Assembly (NCBI GenBank): GCA_018222965.1
Contig: JAAEZH010000008.1
Location: 62,001-126,000, forward strand
Direction of reading: 5' to 3'
DNA from: Bacteroidota bacterium
Lineage (GTDB): Bacteria > Bacteroidota > Bacteroidia > Chitinophagales > Saprospiraceae
Length of the DNA stretch: 64,000 nucleotides
Notes under the pieces: generated by a model
Told to the model about the DNA's origin: nothing
What the model saw: only the letters and a program-made list of their open reading frames with translations
Database searches by the model: none
Program-made: the position numbers and the translations under genes
Part shown: positions 1 to 7,892 of the stretch, in pieces
Numbering within the stretch: the first letter of the stretch is position 1
Layout of the letters: every line of letters starts with the position of its first letter

Positions 1-1
1 C

Positions 2-1396
2 GATGTATGGAAGGATAAGAAGAAGCAATATGAGGAACGATACCAAGGGGATGCGGTAAGAGTTGAAAGAGCGTTACGCAATGAGCGATTTTATGTTCCA
101 GAGCACTCAACCTTTGACCACCTTTATAATAATCGAAACAAGGATAACCTTGGCGAGTTAATCAACATTTCTTTGGAAAAGCTGGAAGACGAAAACCGCG
201 CTAAGCTTGAGCGAGTTTTCCGGAATATCGACTTCAACAGCGAGTCTAATCTCGGACAAACTAAAGACCGTAACCGGAGACTGAAAAACCTGCTGGTTGA
301 CTTTTCAGAGTTGGATCTTCAACCATCACACCTCGAAAACAACGACATCATTGGAGATGCCTATGAATACCTCATATCCAGATTTGCCAGTGATGCGGGT
401 AAGAAGGCCGGAGAGTTTTACACTCCTTCTGAAGTGTCGACTCTATTGGCTAAGCTGATGAACCCTGAGCCTGGAATGCGCATCTGCGATCCTGCTTGTG
501 GAAGTGGTTCACTTCTCATTAAAGTGGCTCGAGAAGTTGGCAGTAAAAATTTCTCCCCTTACGGGCAGGAAATCAATGGAAGTACCTGGGCGCTTTGCCG
601 AATGAACATGTTCCTGCATGAGATGGACAACGCTCAAATCGAGTGGGGAGACACCTTGAATTCTCCCAAGCTTTTAGAGGGGGATAGCCTGATGAAGTAC
701 AACATTGTAGTTGCTAATCCACCTTTCTCACTAGATAAGTGGGGTGCTGAAAATGCAAGTGCTGATCAATACGATCGATTCCATCGTGGCGTTCCACCGA
801 AATCAAAAGGAGATTACGCTTTTATAAGTCACATGGTTGAAACCACATATGAAGACATTGGACGCGCAGGAGTTATCCTTCCTCACGGCGTCTTGTTCCG
901 TGGAAGCTCCGAGGGTCGGATAAGGGAACAAATGATCCGGGAAAACCTATTGGAAGCAGTAATCGGCCTCCCTTCCAACTTGTTCTTCGGTACAGGTATC
1001 CCTGCATGCATCCTCATCTTTAATAAAGGTAAAGGAGAGAATACAGACGTGCTCTTTATCGATGCCAGTCGTGATTACGCACAAGGCAAAAATCAGAACC
1101 AATTACGTAAAGAGGATATTGAGCACATTCTTAACACATACGAGAACTTCAAATCCGGAAAACCCTGTGAGGGGGACGAAGGCATTGCGTTGGAAGATAA
1201 ATACGCCTACCGTGCAACGATTGCTGAAATTGAAGAAAACGACTTCAACCTTAACATCCCTCGCTATGTCGACACCTTCGAAGAAGAAGAACCGATCGAC
1301 ATTCCGGAAACCATGAAAGAAATCGATCAGCTAAAGACCGAGCTGAAAGAAGTGGAATCAAAAATGGAAGATTACCTCAAACAACTAGGATTTTAA
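2..1396 (+). CDS. hsdM: Type I restriction-modification methyltransferase subunit HsdM (5' end outside window)
   Basis: This is the N6-adenine DNA methyltransferase subunit of a type I R-M system. With HsdS it methylates the target site, and it is also part of the restriction complex. The frame is open to the left edge, so the N-terminus is missing and 464 codons are visible; the first in-frame start-like codon near 173 is internal and not a real start. The SAM-binding motif DPACGSGS lies at 488-511 and the catalytic NPPF motif at 716-727. The C-terminal end is a charged helical stretch, usual for HsdM. It is followed after one base by the helicase gene, so the two are surely cotranscribed. 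Family assignment is secure; sequence specificity cannot be read here because it sits in HsdS. Confidence 0.97.
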   Translation, partial: DVWKDKKKQYEERYQGDAVRVERALRNERFYVPEHSTFDHLYNNRNKDNLGELINISLEKLEDENRAKLERVFRNIDFNSESNLGQTKDRNRRLKNLLVDFSELDLQPSHLENNDIIGDAYEYLISRFASDAGKKAGEFYTPSEVSTLLAKLMNPEPGMRICDPACGSGSLLIKVAREVGSKNFSPYGQEINGSTWALCRMNMFLHEMDNAQIEWGDTLNSPKLLEGDSLMKYNIVVANPPFSLDKWGAENASADQYDRFHRGVPPKSKGDYAFISHMVETTYEDIGRAGVILPHGVLFRGSSEGRIREQMIRENLLEAVIGLPSNLFFGTGIPACILIFNKGKGENTDVLFIDASRDYAQGKNQNQLRKEDIEHILNTYENFKSGKPCEGDEGIALEDKYAYRATIAEIEENDFNLNIPRYVDTFEEEEPIDIPETMKEIDQLKTELKEVESKMEDYLKQLGF

Positions 1397-1397
1397 T

Positions 1398-4300
1398 ATG
1401 ACCCGCAAGAAGAACCCCAACTATCCGCTGAAACATTTATCCATTCGTGTGCCCTGGCACGACCTTGCCTGGAACGGCCATATTTGCAATAACCCGAAAG
1501 GAAACGGAGCATGTCTCATCTTAAAGAATTGTGCTCTGAACCGGGATGATGATAAAGAAATGCGCCACAGAGGGGAGTCCATCGAAACTCTGCAAGAAGA
1601 AAACTTCCCGACGTGTGTTCGGGAACGTGGCACATTCATGGCTCCTTTTGAATTCACACGAACACTCTCCCATCCATACGCTAAATCAAGCCCTGACACT
1701 CACGGCCATCTAAAACCTACGAAGGTCCATTATCGACCTTACACGACCGATTCAGTACCCTATGCCTGGATGACCAAAGAAGGCGCAAAAGAGAAAACAA
1801 AGCTCTACGACCTCGACTTTGACATGGACAGAGAACCTACCCTGGGCTGGAATGATAATTGGGTGCAGGAATACTCGAATCAAAAAGCATTATTAGACTG
1901 CTTTTATGAACACATAGAGCCAGAGACTTCACTCGTTTTCTTTTACGCTAAGCAGGTTCCCTTTGTGGAGGAATCAGGAAGAGTGTTAATCGGCGTAGGT
2001 CGTGTGAAGTCAATTAAAGAGAGTGGAAAATATGAAGGCTCCAATAGTAAGCTTAGTTGTGCCTACTGGGAACAGATGATTACCCATTCTATTCGACCTA
2101 ACCCCAAAAACCTGGACGGATTCTTACTTCCATATCATGAGGCCATTAAATATACCGAGAAGGATTCTGATTTTGACCCGGCTGAAATAGCAGTTCTGGC
2201 TCCGGCAGATAAACGGATGGAATTCTCCTACGTTTCCGAGCACGTTTCAAATGATACTTCCATCAGAGTTTTGATGGAATGTGTAAAGAAAATAGAGCGT
2301 CTGGAAGAACTAAGCATTGGGTCTCGCCATCAGGATATGATTACCTGGATACACGCTGAGGTGCATCGACTGCAAAAGCTTCGAGGTGATTATCCTGGCA
2401 TGGGTGCAGCACTCTGTGCTTTGGGCATCCCAAGGGGTCATTTCGTAGCTGCGGCCATCATCAACAGTATAGATGAAAAGGAAAATCCGTGGAAAGTATT
2501 TGAACTTGCTATTGATGATCCGGAAACACATCTACCGATAGAACTTCACACTGCCATTCCCGACTCAGTAAAACGAGTTTACAAAACAGCATATCAGCTT
2601 AAAGAAAATAAACACCGGCTTCAACTCCTCCAATTACTAAGCAGGTTTGACATTTCGCAAGAACAGGCCAAATTGATTTTCACGGAAGAAGAACTCGAGA
2701 AATTGGCTCCTGAACTCAAGGGTGGTGATTTTCTGGATAATCCGTGGCTCTTATACGAAGCAACTCGCCATGTGTTAGGAGGAGGTCCGAAAAAATTGCC
2801 CCCCCCCATAAATCTTGCCACGGTGGATTTGGGTTTATACCTACCAAAAAGTAAAGACCATCTACTTCCCCAAGGTTTTGTATACAATGACCCCTTGGAT
2901 GAAAGAAGAATTCGCGCATTAACAATTCAGAGGTTGGAAAATGCAGCTTTACAAGGTCATACCCTATTATCCAGAAAACAGTTAATTAATCAAATTCGGG
3001 ATCTCGCCATTGAACCAAAATGCGAAGTCAATCGTGACTTTTTCATCCAGGCTGAGCCAGCCTTTACGGGGGCCATTGAAAAGGTGAAGATGCAGGATGA
3101 AGAACCTGCATATCAATTAAGCAGATTGGCAAAAGTTGGAAGTATTATCCGGGCAAAAGTAAAAAATCGGGTTAATTCTAAACGTTTTGACCTCGACATT
3201 AGTTGGCGAAACCTCGTTGATCAGGAACTTCAAAAACATACGGAAGGCGATCCCGACGAAAAAGAAGTCAAGGCCAGGGAAGAAAAAGCAGCGGCTGTAA
3301 AAGAACTGGCAGAATCAAGAGTATCCGTTTTAATTGGACCGGCAGGAACAGGAAAAACAACACTATTAAAAATTCTTGCCGGCCAGGAGGAAATCGCAAA
3401 AGAAGGTGTTCTCCTGCTGGCTCCAACTGGAAAAGCCCGTGTACGGATGGAAGAGGTCGCGCAGGAATTGGATGTTCCGGCGTTTACCATTGCCCAATTT
3501 TTAAGTCGCTACGATCGGTATGATGGAGAAAACCAGCGGTACATTTTATCCGATAAAAAATGCGAATCCCGATACGGTACGGTCATTCTGGATGAGGCTT
3601 CCATGCTGACTGAAGAAATGTTGGCTACCCTTGTTGATTCATTCAAAAAAGTGAACCGCTTTGTGTTAGTCGGCGATCACCGGCAGTTGCCTCCGATTGG
3701 GGCAGGAAGACCATTCTATGACATCATTAAGTTCTTAGAGCCTGAATCTTTTGAAGGCGGCTTTCCCAGAATTGGCAAGGGCTATGCTGAATTGACCATC
3801 AAACGCCGACAAGGTGGATCTGGCCGCGAGGACCTTCAACTAGCCGACTGGTTTAGCGGTGGAGAACTCGAACCTGCTGCGGACGGCTTAATTAATGACT
3901 TGTTGGCCGGTAAGAAATCAAATTACCTGAGAGTTGCTGGATGGAAAAACGAGGAGGATTTTGAAAGGCTTTTCGAAGATGTTTTACAAGAAGAACTCGA
4001 GCTTGAATCATTAGGTGACGTCATTGGATTCAATCTTTCGCTAGGTGCGGTCAACGGTCAATGGTTCAATTTCCGAGGGGATACTGAAAAAGTGGAAGCT
4101 TGGCAAATTCTCTCACCAATTAGAGAAAAACCATTTGGTGTAAAAGCAATTAATCGAAAAATTCACAAGCTTTTTCGGCAAAAGTTAGTTGATCGCTGCC
4201 ATGATCGATTCCATTCTACTTTTCCCAAGCCATTTGGGACCGAGGAGATCGTTTATGGAGATAAGGTTATAAATCTATCCAACCAAAGTCGACACCCAAA

Positions 4301-5183
4301 GACCGTATATCCTTCGGAGGGAATAAACTACATCGCCAATGGAGAGATAGGGATAGTAAATGGTCAGATGAAAAAGAAAAGTGACCGAAAAAAGTATAAA
4401 GGTAGACCCAAGAACCTTAATGTAGAATTTACATCACAACCTGAGTACAACTATTCTTTCAAATCAAAAGAGTTTGGTGAAGAAAAGGATTCTCCGCTCG
4501 AACTAGCCTACGCCCTTACGGTCCACAAATCTCAGGGCAGTGAGTTCGATCTGGTGATCATGGTAGTGCCTAACCCTTGCTTTAATCTGAGTCGTGAGAT
4601 GCTCTATACGGCTCTCACAAGACAGAAAAGCAGAATAGTAGTACTCTACCAGGGTGACCGCTTTCAGATAAAAGAACTCTCCTCCCCTGTTCATTCCGAT
4701 ACGCTTTCCCGAATGACCAATTTATTCCGGGCACCGGACATGATTGAAGTCAATGGCAAGTATCTGGAGAAATACCTCATACATCAGGCTACAGATGACA
4801 CACTGCTCCGTTCGAAGTCCGAATTACTAATCTATCAGCGATTGTTGGATAAACTCGGTGACAAGGGGTACGACATTCTCTACGAACAAAGCCTCGAATT
4901 CAAGGAAGTACAAAAACTTCCGGACTTCACCATCGAGAATGACGATACCGGCGAGGTCTGGTATTGGGAGCACTTAGGCATGCTGCATGACCCGGAATAC
5001 GTAGAGCGGTGGGAAGAGAAACTGGCATGGTATAAGGAAAATGGTATTCTACCACATGAAGAAGGAGGTGGGCCAAACGGAACGCTGATCATTTCTCAAG
5101 ACATTCCAATAGAAATTGATGGAGAATTACGTGGAGCAATCTCATACAAAACAATTGATGAAATAATCTCAAGCAACTTTTGA
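1398..5183 (+). CDS. RecD-like superfamily 1 helicase with Cys-containing N-terminal domain and nuclease-like C-terminal domain
   Basis: This is a 1261-residue multidomain ATPase placed inside the R-M operon, one base after hsdM and one base before hsdS. Seen: an N-terminal domain opening with VPWHDLAWNG and four cysteines (C30, C39, C45, C73) that could bind a metal or Fe-S cluster; a middle region of about 500 residues I cannot assign; a RecD/UvrD-type helicase with Walker A GPAGTGKT (about residue 646), Walker B LDEASM (about 728), GDHRQLPP (about 757), VHKSQGSEFD (about 1041) and YTALTR (about 1069). The last 120 residues have LPDFTI and YWEHLG, like a PD-(D/E)xK nuclease fold, but the usual ExK is not obvious. 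The helicase family is secure. The role with type I R-M (DNA processing, or a second defence activity) is inference. A C9 run lies in the coding sequence. Confidence 0.85.
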   Translation: MTRKKNPNYPLKHLSIRVPWHDLAWNGHICNNPKGNGACLILKNCALNRDDDKEMRHRGESIETLQEENFPTCVRERGTFMAPFEFTRTLSHPYAKSSPDTHGHLKPTKVHYRPYTTDSVPYAWMTKEGAKEKTKLYDLDFDMDREPTLGWNDNWVQEYSNQKALLDCFYEHIEPETSLVFFYAKQVPFVEESGRVLIGVGRVKSIKESGKYEGSNSKLSCAYWEQMITHSIRPNPKNLDGFLLPYHEAIKYTEKDSDFDPAEIAVLAPADKRMEFSYVSEHVSNDTSIRVLMECVKKIERLEELSIGSRHQDMITWIHAEVHRLQKLRGDYPGMGAALCALGIPRGHFVAAAIINSIDEKENPWKVFELAIDDPETHLPIELHTAIPDSVKRVYKTAYQLKENKHRLQLLQLLSRFDISQEQAKLIFTEEELEKLAPELKGGDFLDNPWLLYEATRHVLGGGPKKLPPPINLATVDLGLYLPKSKDHLLPQGFVYNDPLDERRIRALTIQRLENAALQGHTLLSRKQLINQIRDLAIEPKCEVNRDFFIQAEPAFTGAIEKVKMQDEEPAYQLSRLAKVGSIIRAKVKNRVNSKRFDLDISWRNLVDQELQKHTEGDPDEKEVKAREEKAAAVKELAESRVSVLIGPAGTGKTTLLKILAGQEEIAKEGVLLLAPTGKARVRMEEVAQELDVPAFTIAQFLSRYDRYDGENQRYILSDKKCESRYGTVILDEASMLTEEMLATLVDSFKKVNRFVLVGDHRQLPPIGAGRPFYDIIKFLEPESFEGGFPRIGKGYAELTIKRRQGGSGREDLQLADWFSGGELEPAADGLINDLLAGKKSNYLRVAGWKNEEDFERLFEDVLQEELELESLGDVIGFNLSLGAVNGQWFNFRGDTEKVEAWQILSPIREKPFGVKAINRKIHKLFRQKLVDRCHDRFHSTFPKPFGTEEIVYGDKVINLSNQSRHPKTVYPSEGINYIANGEIGIVNGQMKKKSDRKKYKGRPKNLNVEFTSQPEYNYSFKSKEFGEEKDSPLELAYALTVHKSQGSEFDLVIMVVPNPCFNLSREMLYTALTRQKSRIVVLYQGDRFQIKELSSPVHSDTLSRMTNLFRAPDMIEVNGKYLEKYLIHQATDDTLLRSKSELLIYQRLLDKLGDKGYDILYEQSLEFKEVQKLPDFTIENDDTGEVWYWEHLGMLHDPEYVERWEEKLAWYKENGILPHEEGGGPNGTLIISQDIPIEIDGELRGAISYKTIDEIISSNF
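2799..2807 (+). repeat. C9 homopolymer inside the helicase gene
   Basis: Nine consecutive C fall in frame across Pro-Pro-Pro codons near residue 468 of the RecD-like protein. A run this long is prone to slippage. A one-base change would truncate the protein before the helicase motifs, so it may act as an on/off switch. Confidence 0.6.
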
Positions 5184-5184
5184 A

Positions 5185-6429
5185 ATGAATAGCAACAAAA
5201 TTGATACTGCAAAATTTAAATCAACAAAAGTTGGATTGATCCCAAAAGATTGGAATTTAACTACGTTGAACAACATTGTAAATCCGAAGAGAAGCATTCG
5301 ATATGGGGTAGTCCAGCCTGGAAATTTCTCCCCTCAGGGAAGGTTTTTAATACGAGGGAAAGACTATTCATTCGGATGGGTATCCTCTGATGAGTTCTTC
5401 CGAGTTAGTGACGAAGTCGAAGTAAAATACAAGAATGCCAGGGTCGCCACAGGAGATCTACTCATTACTATCGTTGGGGCTGGAACAGGTAACATCGCTA
5501 GAGTTCCGTCATGGTTAGATGGCGCCAATATTACTCAAACTACAGCAAGAATTTCAATTGATGAAAAAATAGCTAACCCCGATTTCATTCGTCATTATCT
5601 AGATTCTTTTTACGGACAAAGACTTGTTTATAAGTATCAAAAAGGAGGGGCACAACCAGGACTAAATTGTGGAGATGTAAAAATCTTCCCAATTGCATTA
5701 CCTCCCCTCCCCGAACAACGCAAAATCGCAGAAATCCTCAGCACCTGGGATGCGGCCATCAACACCACTCGCCGACTGATCGAGAAGCTGAAGGAGCGTA
5801 ATAAGGGGCTGGCGCAGCAGTTGTTGACGGGGAAGAAGCGGCTGCCGGGGTTTGAGGGGGAGTGGCAATGGAAAAAAGCAAGTAATGTCTTTAATAACGT
5901 ATCCATCAAGAACCATCAAGATGAAGAGTTATTAGCTGTAACCCAAGAAAATGGTGTAATCCCAAGAGATCACCTTGAAGGCCGCGTAACAATGCCATCA
6001 GGGAGCAGGAAAGGATACAAGCTAGTTATCCCCGGTCAATTTGTAATTAGTTTAAGATCATTTCAAGGCGGCTTGGAGTACTCTACTCACAGAGGGATAG
6101 TGAGTCCTGCATATACCATACTAAGCCCATCAACCGAAATCTCTGAGGGCTACTATAGACACTATTTCAAGTCATACCATTTTATCGGTCATTTAGCAAC
6201 TTCGGTGATAGGCATCCGTGATGGAAAACAGATTAGTTTCAATGACTTCAAAAATCAAAAGCTTCCCTACCCTTCAATAGAAGAGCAGCGTCAGATAGCC
6301 GAGTTCTTAGATATTGGCTTAAGAGAAATCGAAGGGCAAGAAATGGCATATAGGAACCTCAAGCTTCAAAAGAAAGGATTAATGCAGCAATTACTAACCG
6401 GAAAAACCAGAGTAAATGGCCTCAAATAA
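5185..6429 (+). CDS. hsdS: Type I restriction-modification specificity subunit HsdS
   Basis: HsdS gives the R-M complex its DNA target. The 414-residue protein has the standard two-half layout: target recognition domain 1 (about residues 10-170), a central conserved helical spacer starting at PLPEQRKIAEIL (about 174), recognition domain 2 (about 230-360), and a distal conserved helix starting at IEEQRQIAEFL. Both helical regions end in a QQLLTGK motif, the internal repeat typical of the family. The start is one base after the helicase stop, and the end overlaps the DUF3800 gene by 14 bases. The central spacer (about 5700-5875) is distinctly GC-richer than the two recognition domains, suggesting domain swapping by recombination. 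The recognised sequence cannot be predicted. Confidence 0.96.
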   Translation: MNSNKIDTAKFKSTKVGLIPKDWNLTTLNNIVNPKRSIRYGVVQPGNFSPQGRFLIRGKDYSFGWVSSDEFFRVSDEVEVKYKNARVATGDLLITIVGAGTGNIARVPSWLDGANITQTTARISIDEKIANPDFIRHYLDSFYGQRLVYKYQKGGAQPGLNCGDVKIFPIALPPLPEQRKIAEILSTWDAAINTTRRLIEKLKERNKGLAQQLLTGKKRLPGFEGEWQWKKASNVFNNVSIKNHQDEELLAVTQENGVIPRDHLEGRVTMPSGSRKGYKLVIPGQFVISLRSFQGGLEYSTHRGIVSPAYTILSPSTEISEGYYRHYFKSYHFIGHLATSVIGIRDGKQISFNDFKNQKLPYPSIEEQRQIAEFLDIGLREIEGQEMAYRNLKLQKKGLMQQLLTGKTRVNGLK

Positions 6430-7090
6430 AACTTTCAACTTGTATTGTGATGAAAGTTCACATCTACAAAATGATGGAATGCCCTATATGCTTATTTCAT
6501 ACATAGGCACCCCATACAATCAGTTAAAACAACATAAGACTGCGATAAGCAACTTAAAAGCCAAGCACAATTTTAAAGGGGAGATTAAGTGGTCTAACGT
6601 ATCTGCCTCTAAATATCAGTTTTACACAGAACTAATTGACTACTTCTTTGCAACAGACCTATTTTTCAGAGCAATCATTGTTGACAAATCTCAAATCAAT
6701 GAAATGCAAGCTGGTTTTACCTATGATGATTTTTATTTCAAGATGTACTTCCAATTACTGCATCATAAAGTTAGCATGGAAGACACCTTTAATGTTTATA
6801 TCGACATTAAAGACACCCGAAGCCATAAAAAGGTGAACCGACTTAAAGAAATCTTAGGATTAAATGCATCCATTCGAAATCTACAAGCTATTCATTCATA
6901 TGAAAGCTCTTTAATGCAATTAGCAGATCTGATAATGGGCGCTATTAACTATCGTTTAAGAGGCTTAAACAAAGTTATTGCAAAAAACCAGCTCATTACA
7001 AAAATCGAAGAACAATGCAATGGAAGTCTTGACAAATCAACTCCACTTAGCGAGGAGAAGTTTAACCGGTTTTTTATTGCCTTAAAGTAG
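6416..7090 (+). CDS. DUF3800 family protein, overlapping hsdS
   Basis: This 224-residue protein belongs to the DUF3800 family, which is predicted to have an RNase H-like fold; its biochemical activity is not established. The signature acidic motif YCDES lies at residues 10-14, and the second conserved stretch QLADLIMGA at about 167-175; both would form the putative metal site. The ATG lies 14 bases inside the end of hsdS, which implies translational coupling and a function tied to the R-M operon. Family members are often found in defence islands and mobile elements. It is the first of three DUF3800-like proteins within 10 kb. A nuclease or nucleic-acid-processing role is inference. Confidence 0.85.
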   Translation: MASNKTFNLYCDESSHLQNDGMPYMLISYIGTPYNQLKQHKTAISNLKAKHNFKGEIKWSNVSASKYQFYTELIDYFFATDLFFRAIIVDKSQINEMQAGFTYDDFYFKMYFQLLHHKVSMEDTFNVYIDIKDTRSHKKVNRLKEILGLNASIRNLQAIHSYESSLMQLADLIMGAINYRLRGLNKVIAKNQLITKIEEQCNGSLDKSTPLSEEKFNRFFIALK

Positions 7091-7097
7091 CCCTACC

Positions 7098-7634
7098 ATG
7101 CCATTTAACTTATTAAAGGTATATGCAGCATTGTTAGAACTTGCTCATCTCAATGAACATCAAAGAAGACAATCACTCAGAGGTGTCTTCGACAGGGATA
7201 TTGCAGATAACGAAAATCTGAATTTTCGAACAAAGCAAATTCGGCCAATAAAAAAAGAAGATGGCGAGCCTGCGATGGATACTTTATTTCACCATCTGAC
7301 TACAAAAAAAGATGAAACGGAGGAAGGAAGGAGACAAAGAAGACGAGTATTTGAAATGGCCCGTTCGCAAAGATTACACTGGATTCTATATCATTTAGAA
7401 GAATCAGATCCGGACAAATTGGAAGTTTTTAGCTACGAGGACAGAGATCCTGTAAAAAGAAAGGATATAATAAGGACATACATTTATGATACGGAGCAAG
7501 AGTATGTTATCATTTTAGAACCACAGAGAAGTGGAACAGATTACTATCTCTTAACTGCCTACCATTTGAATGAGAAGAGAGGTCTAAAACAGATCAAGAA
7601 AAAGCTAAAGAAAAAACTGCCAGATTTGTATTAA
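7098..7634 (+). CDS. Small basic protein with barnase/RelE-type (PBECR-like) nuclease-like C-terminus
   Basis: This 178-residue protein begins seven bases after the DUF3800 gene, so it is probably the last gene of the hsdM-side operon. The N-terminal half is charged, with runs of Arg and Lys. The C-terminal half has an RxxRLHWI-like helix (about 112-120), then strands ending in DYYLLTAYHLNEKRG and a Lys-rich tail. The order of a helix, an aromatic strand and a terminal LLTAY motif resembles the phage barnase/EndoU/colicin/RelE-like (PBECR) nuclease group, as I recall those families. If so it would be an RNase-type toxin or effector. No partner antitoxin is evident unless the neighbours serve. 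The assignment is tentative; it may equally be a structural accessory protein. Confidence 0.5.
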   Translation: MPFNLLKVYAALLELAHLNEHQRRQSLRGVFDRDIADNENLNFRTKQIRPIKKEDGEPAMDTLFHHLTTKKDETEEGRRQRRRVFEMARSQRLHWILYHLEESDPDKLEVFSYEDRDPVKRKDIIRTYIYDTEQEYVIILEPQRSGTDYYLLTAYHLNEKRGLKQIKKKLKKKLPDLY

Positions 7635-7642
7635 AACCGCAA

Positions 7643-7672
7643 GGCTCGGTATACATCTTGGTATATCGAGCC
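7643..7672 (+). terminator. Hairpin after the first R-M block
   Basis: A 12-bp stem (7643-7654 with 7661-7672, one G-U wobble in RNA) with a 6-base loop starts 9 bases after the preceding stop codon. The following bases are pyrimidine-rich (CTCCTTCTTCC) but not a clean U-tract, so it may be a weak terminator or an attenuating or protecting structure. It separates hsdM-hsdS-accessory genes from hsdR. No gene is seen in 7673-7892, which probably holds the hsdR promoter. Confidence 0.55.
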
Positions 7673-7892
7673 TCGAAGCTCCTTCTTCCTATATCGGTAA
7701 GATGAGCGTTACAAAAGTACTACAAATTTGTAACAATAGCAAGATCGTTGGCTTATAGTAATGTTAAAAAGCCCACAACTGTACTAAGAAGGATACCCTT
7801 CAACGACATGGAGTCGACGTTCATACAGAGTAGGTAATACAAAGACAGAAGATAAGCGAAAATTTGCACTATTTCAATATAATACCCAGATC

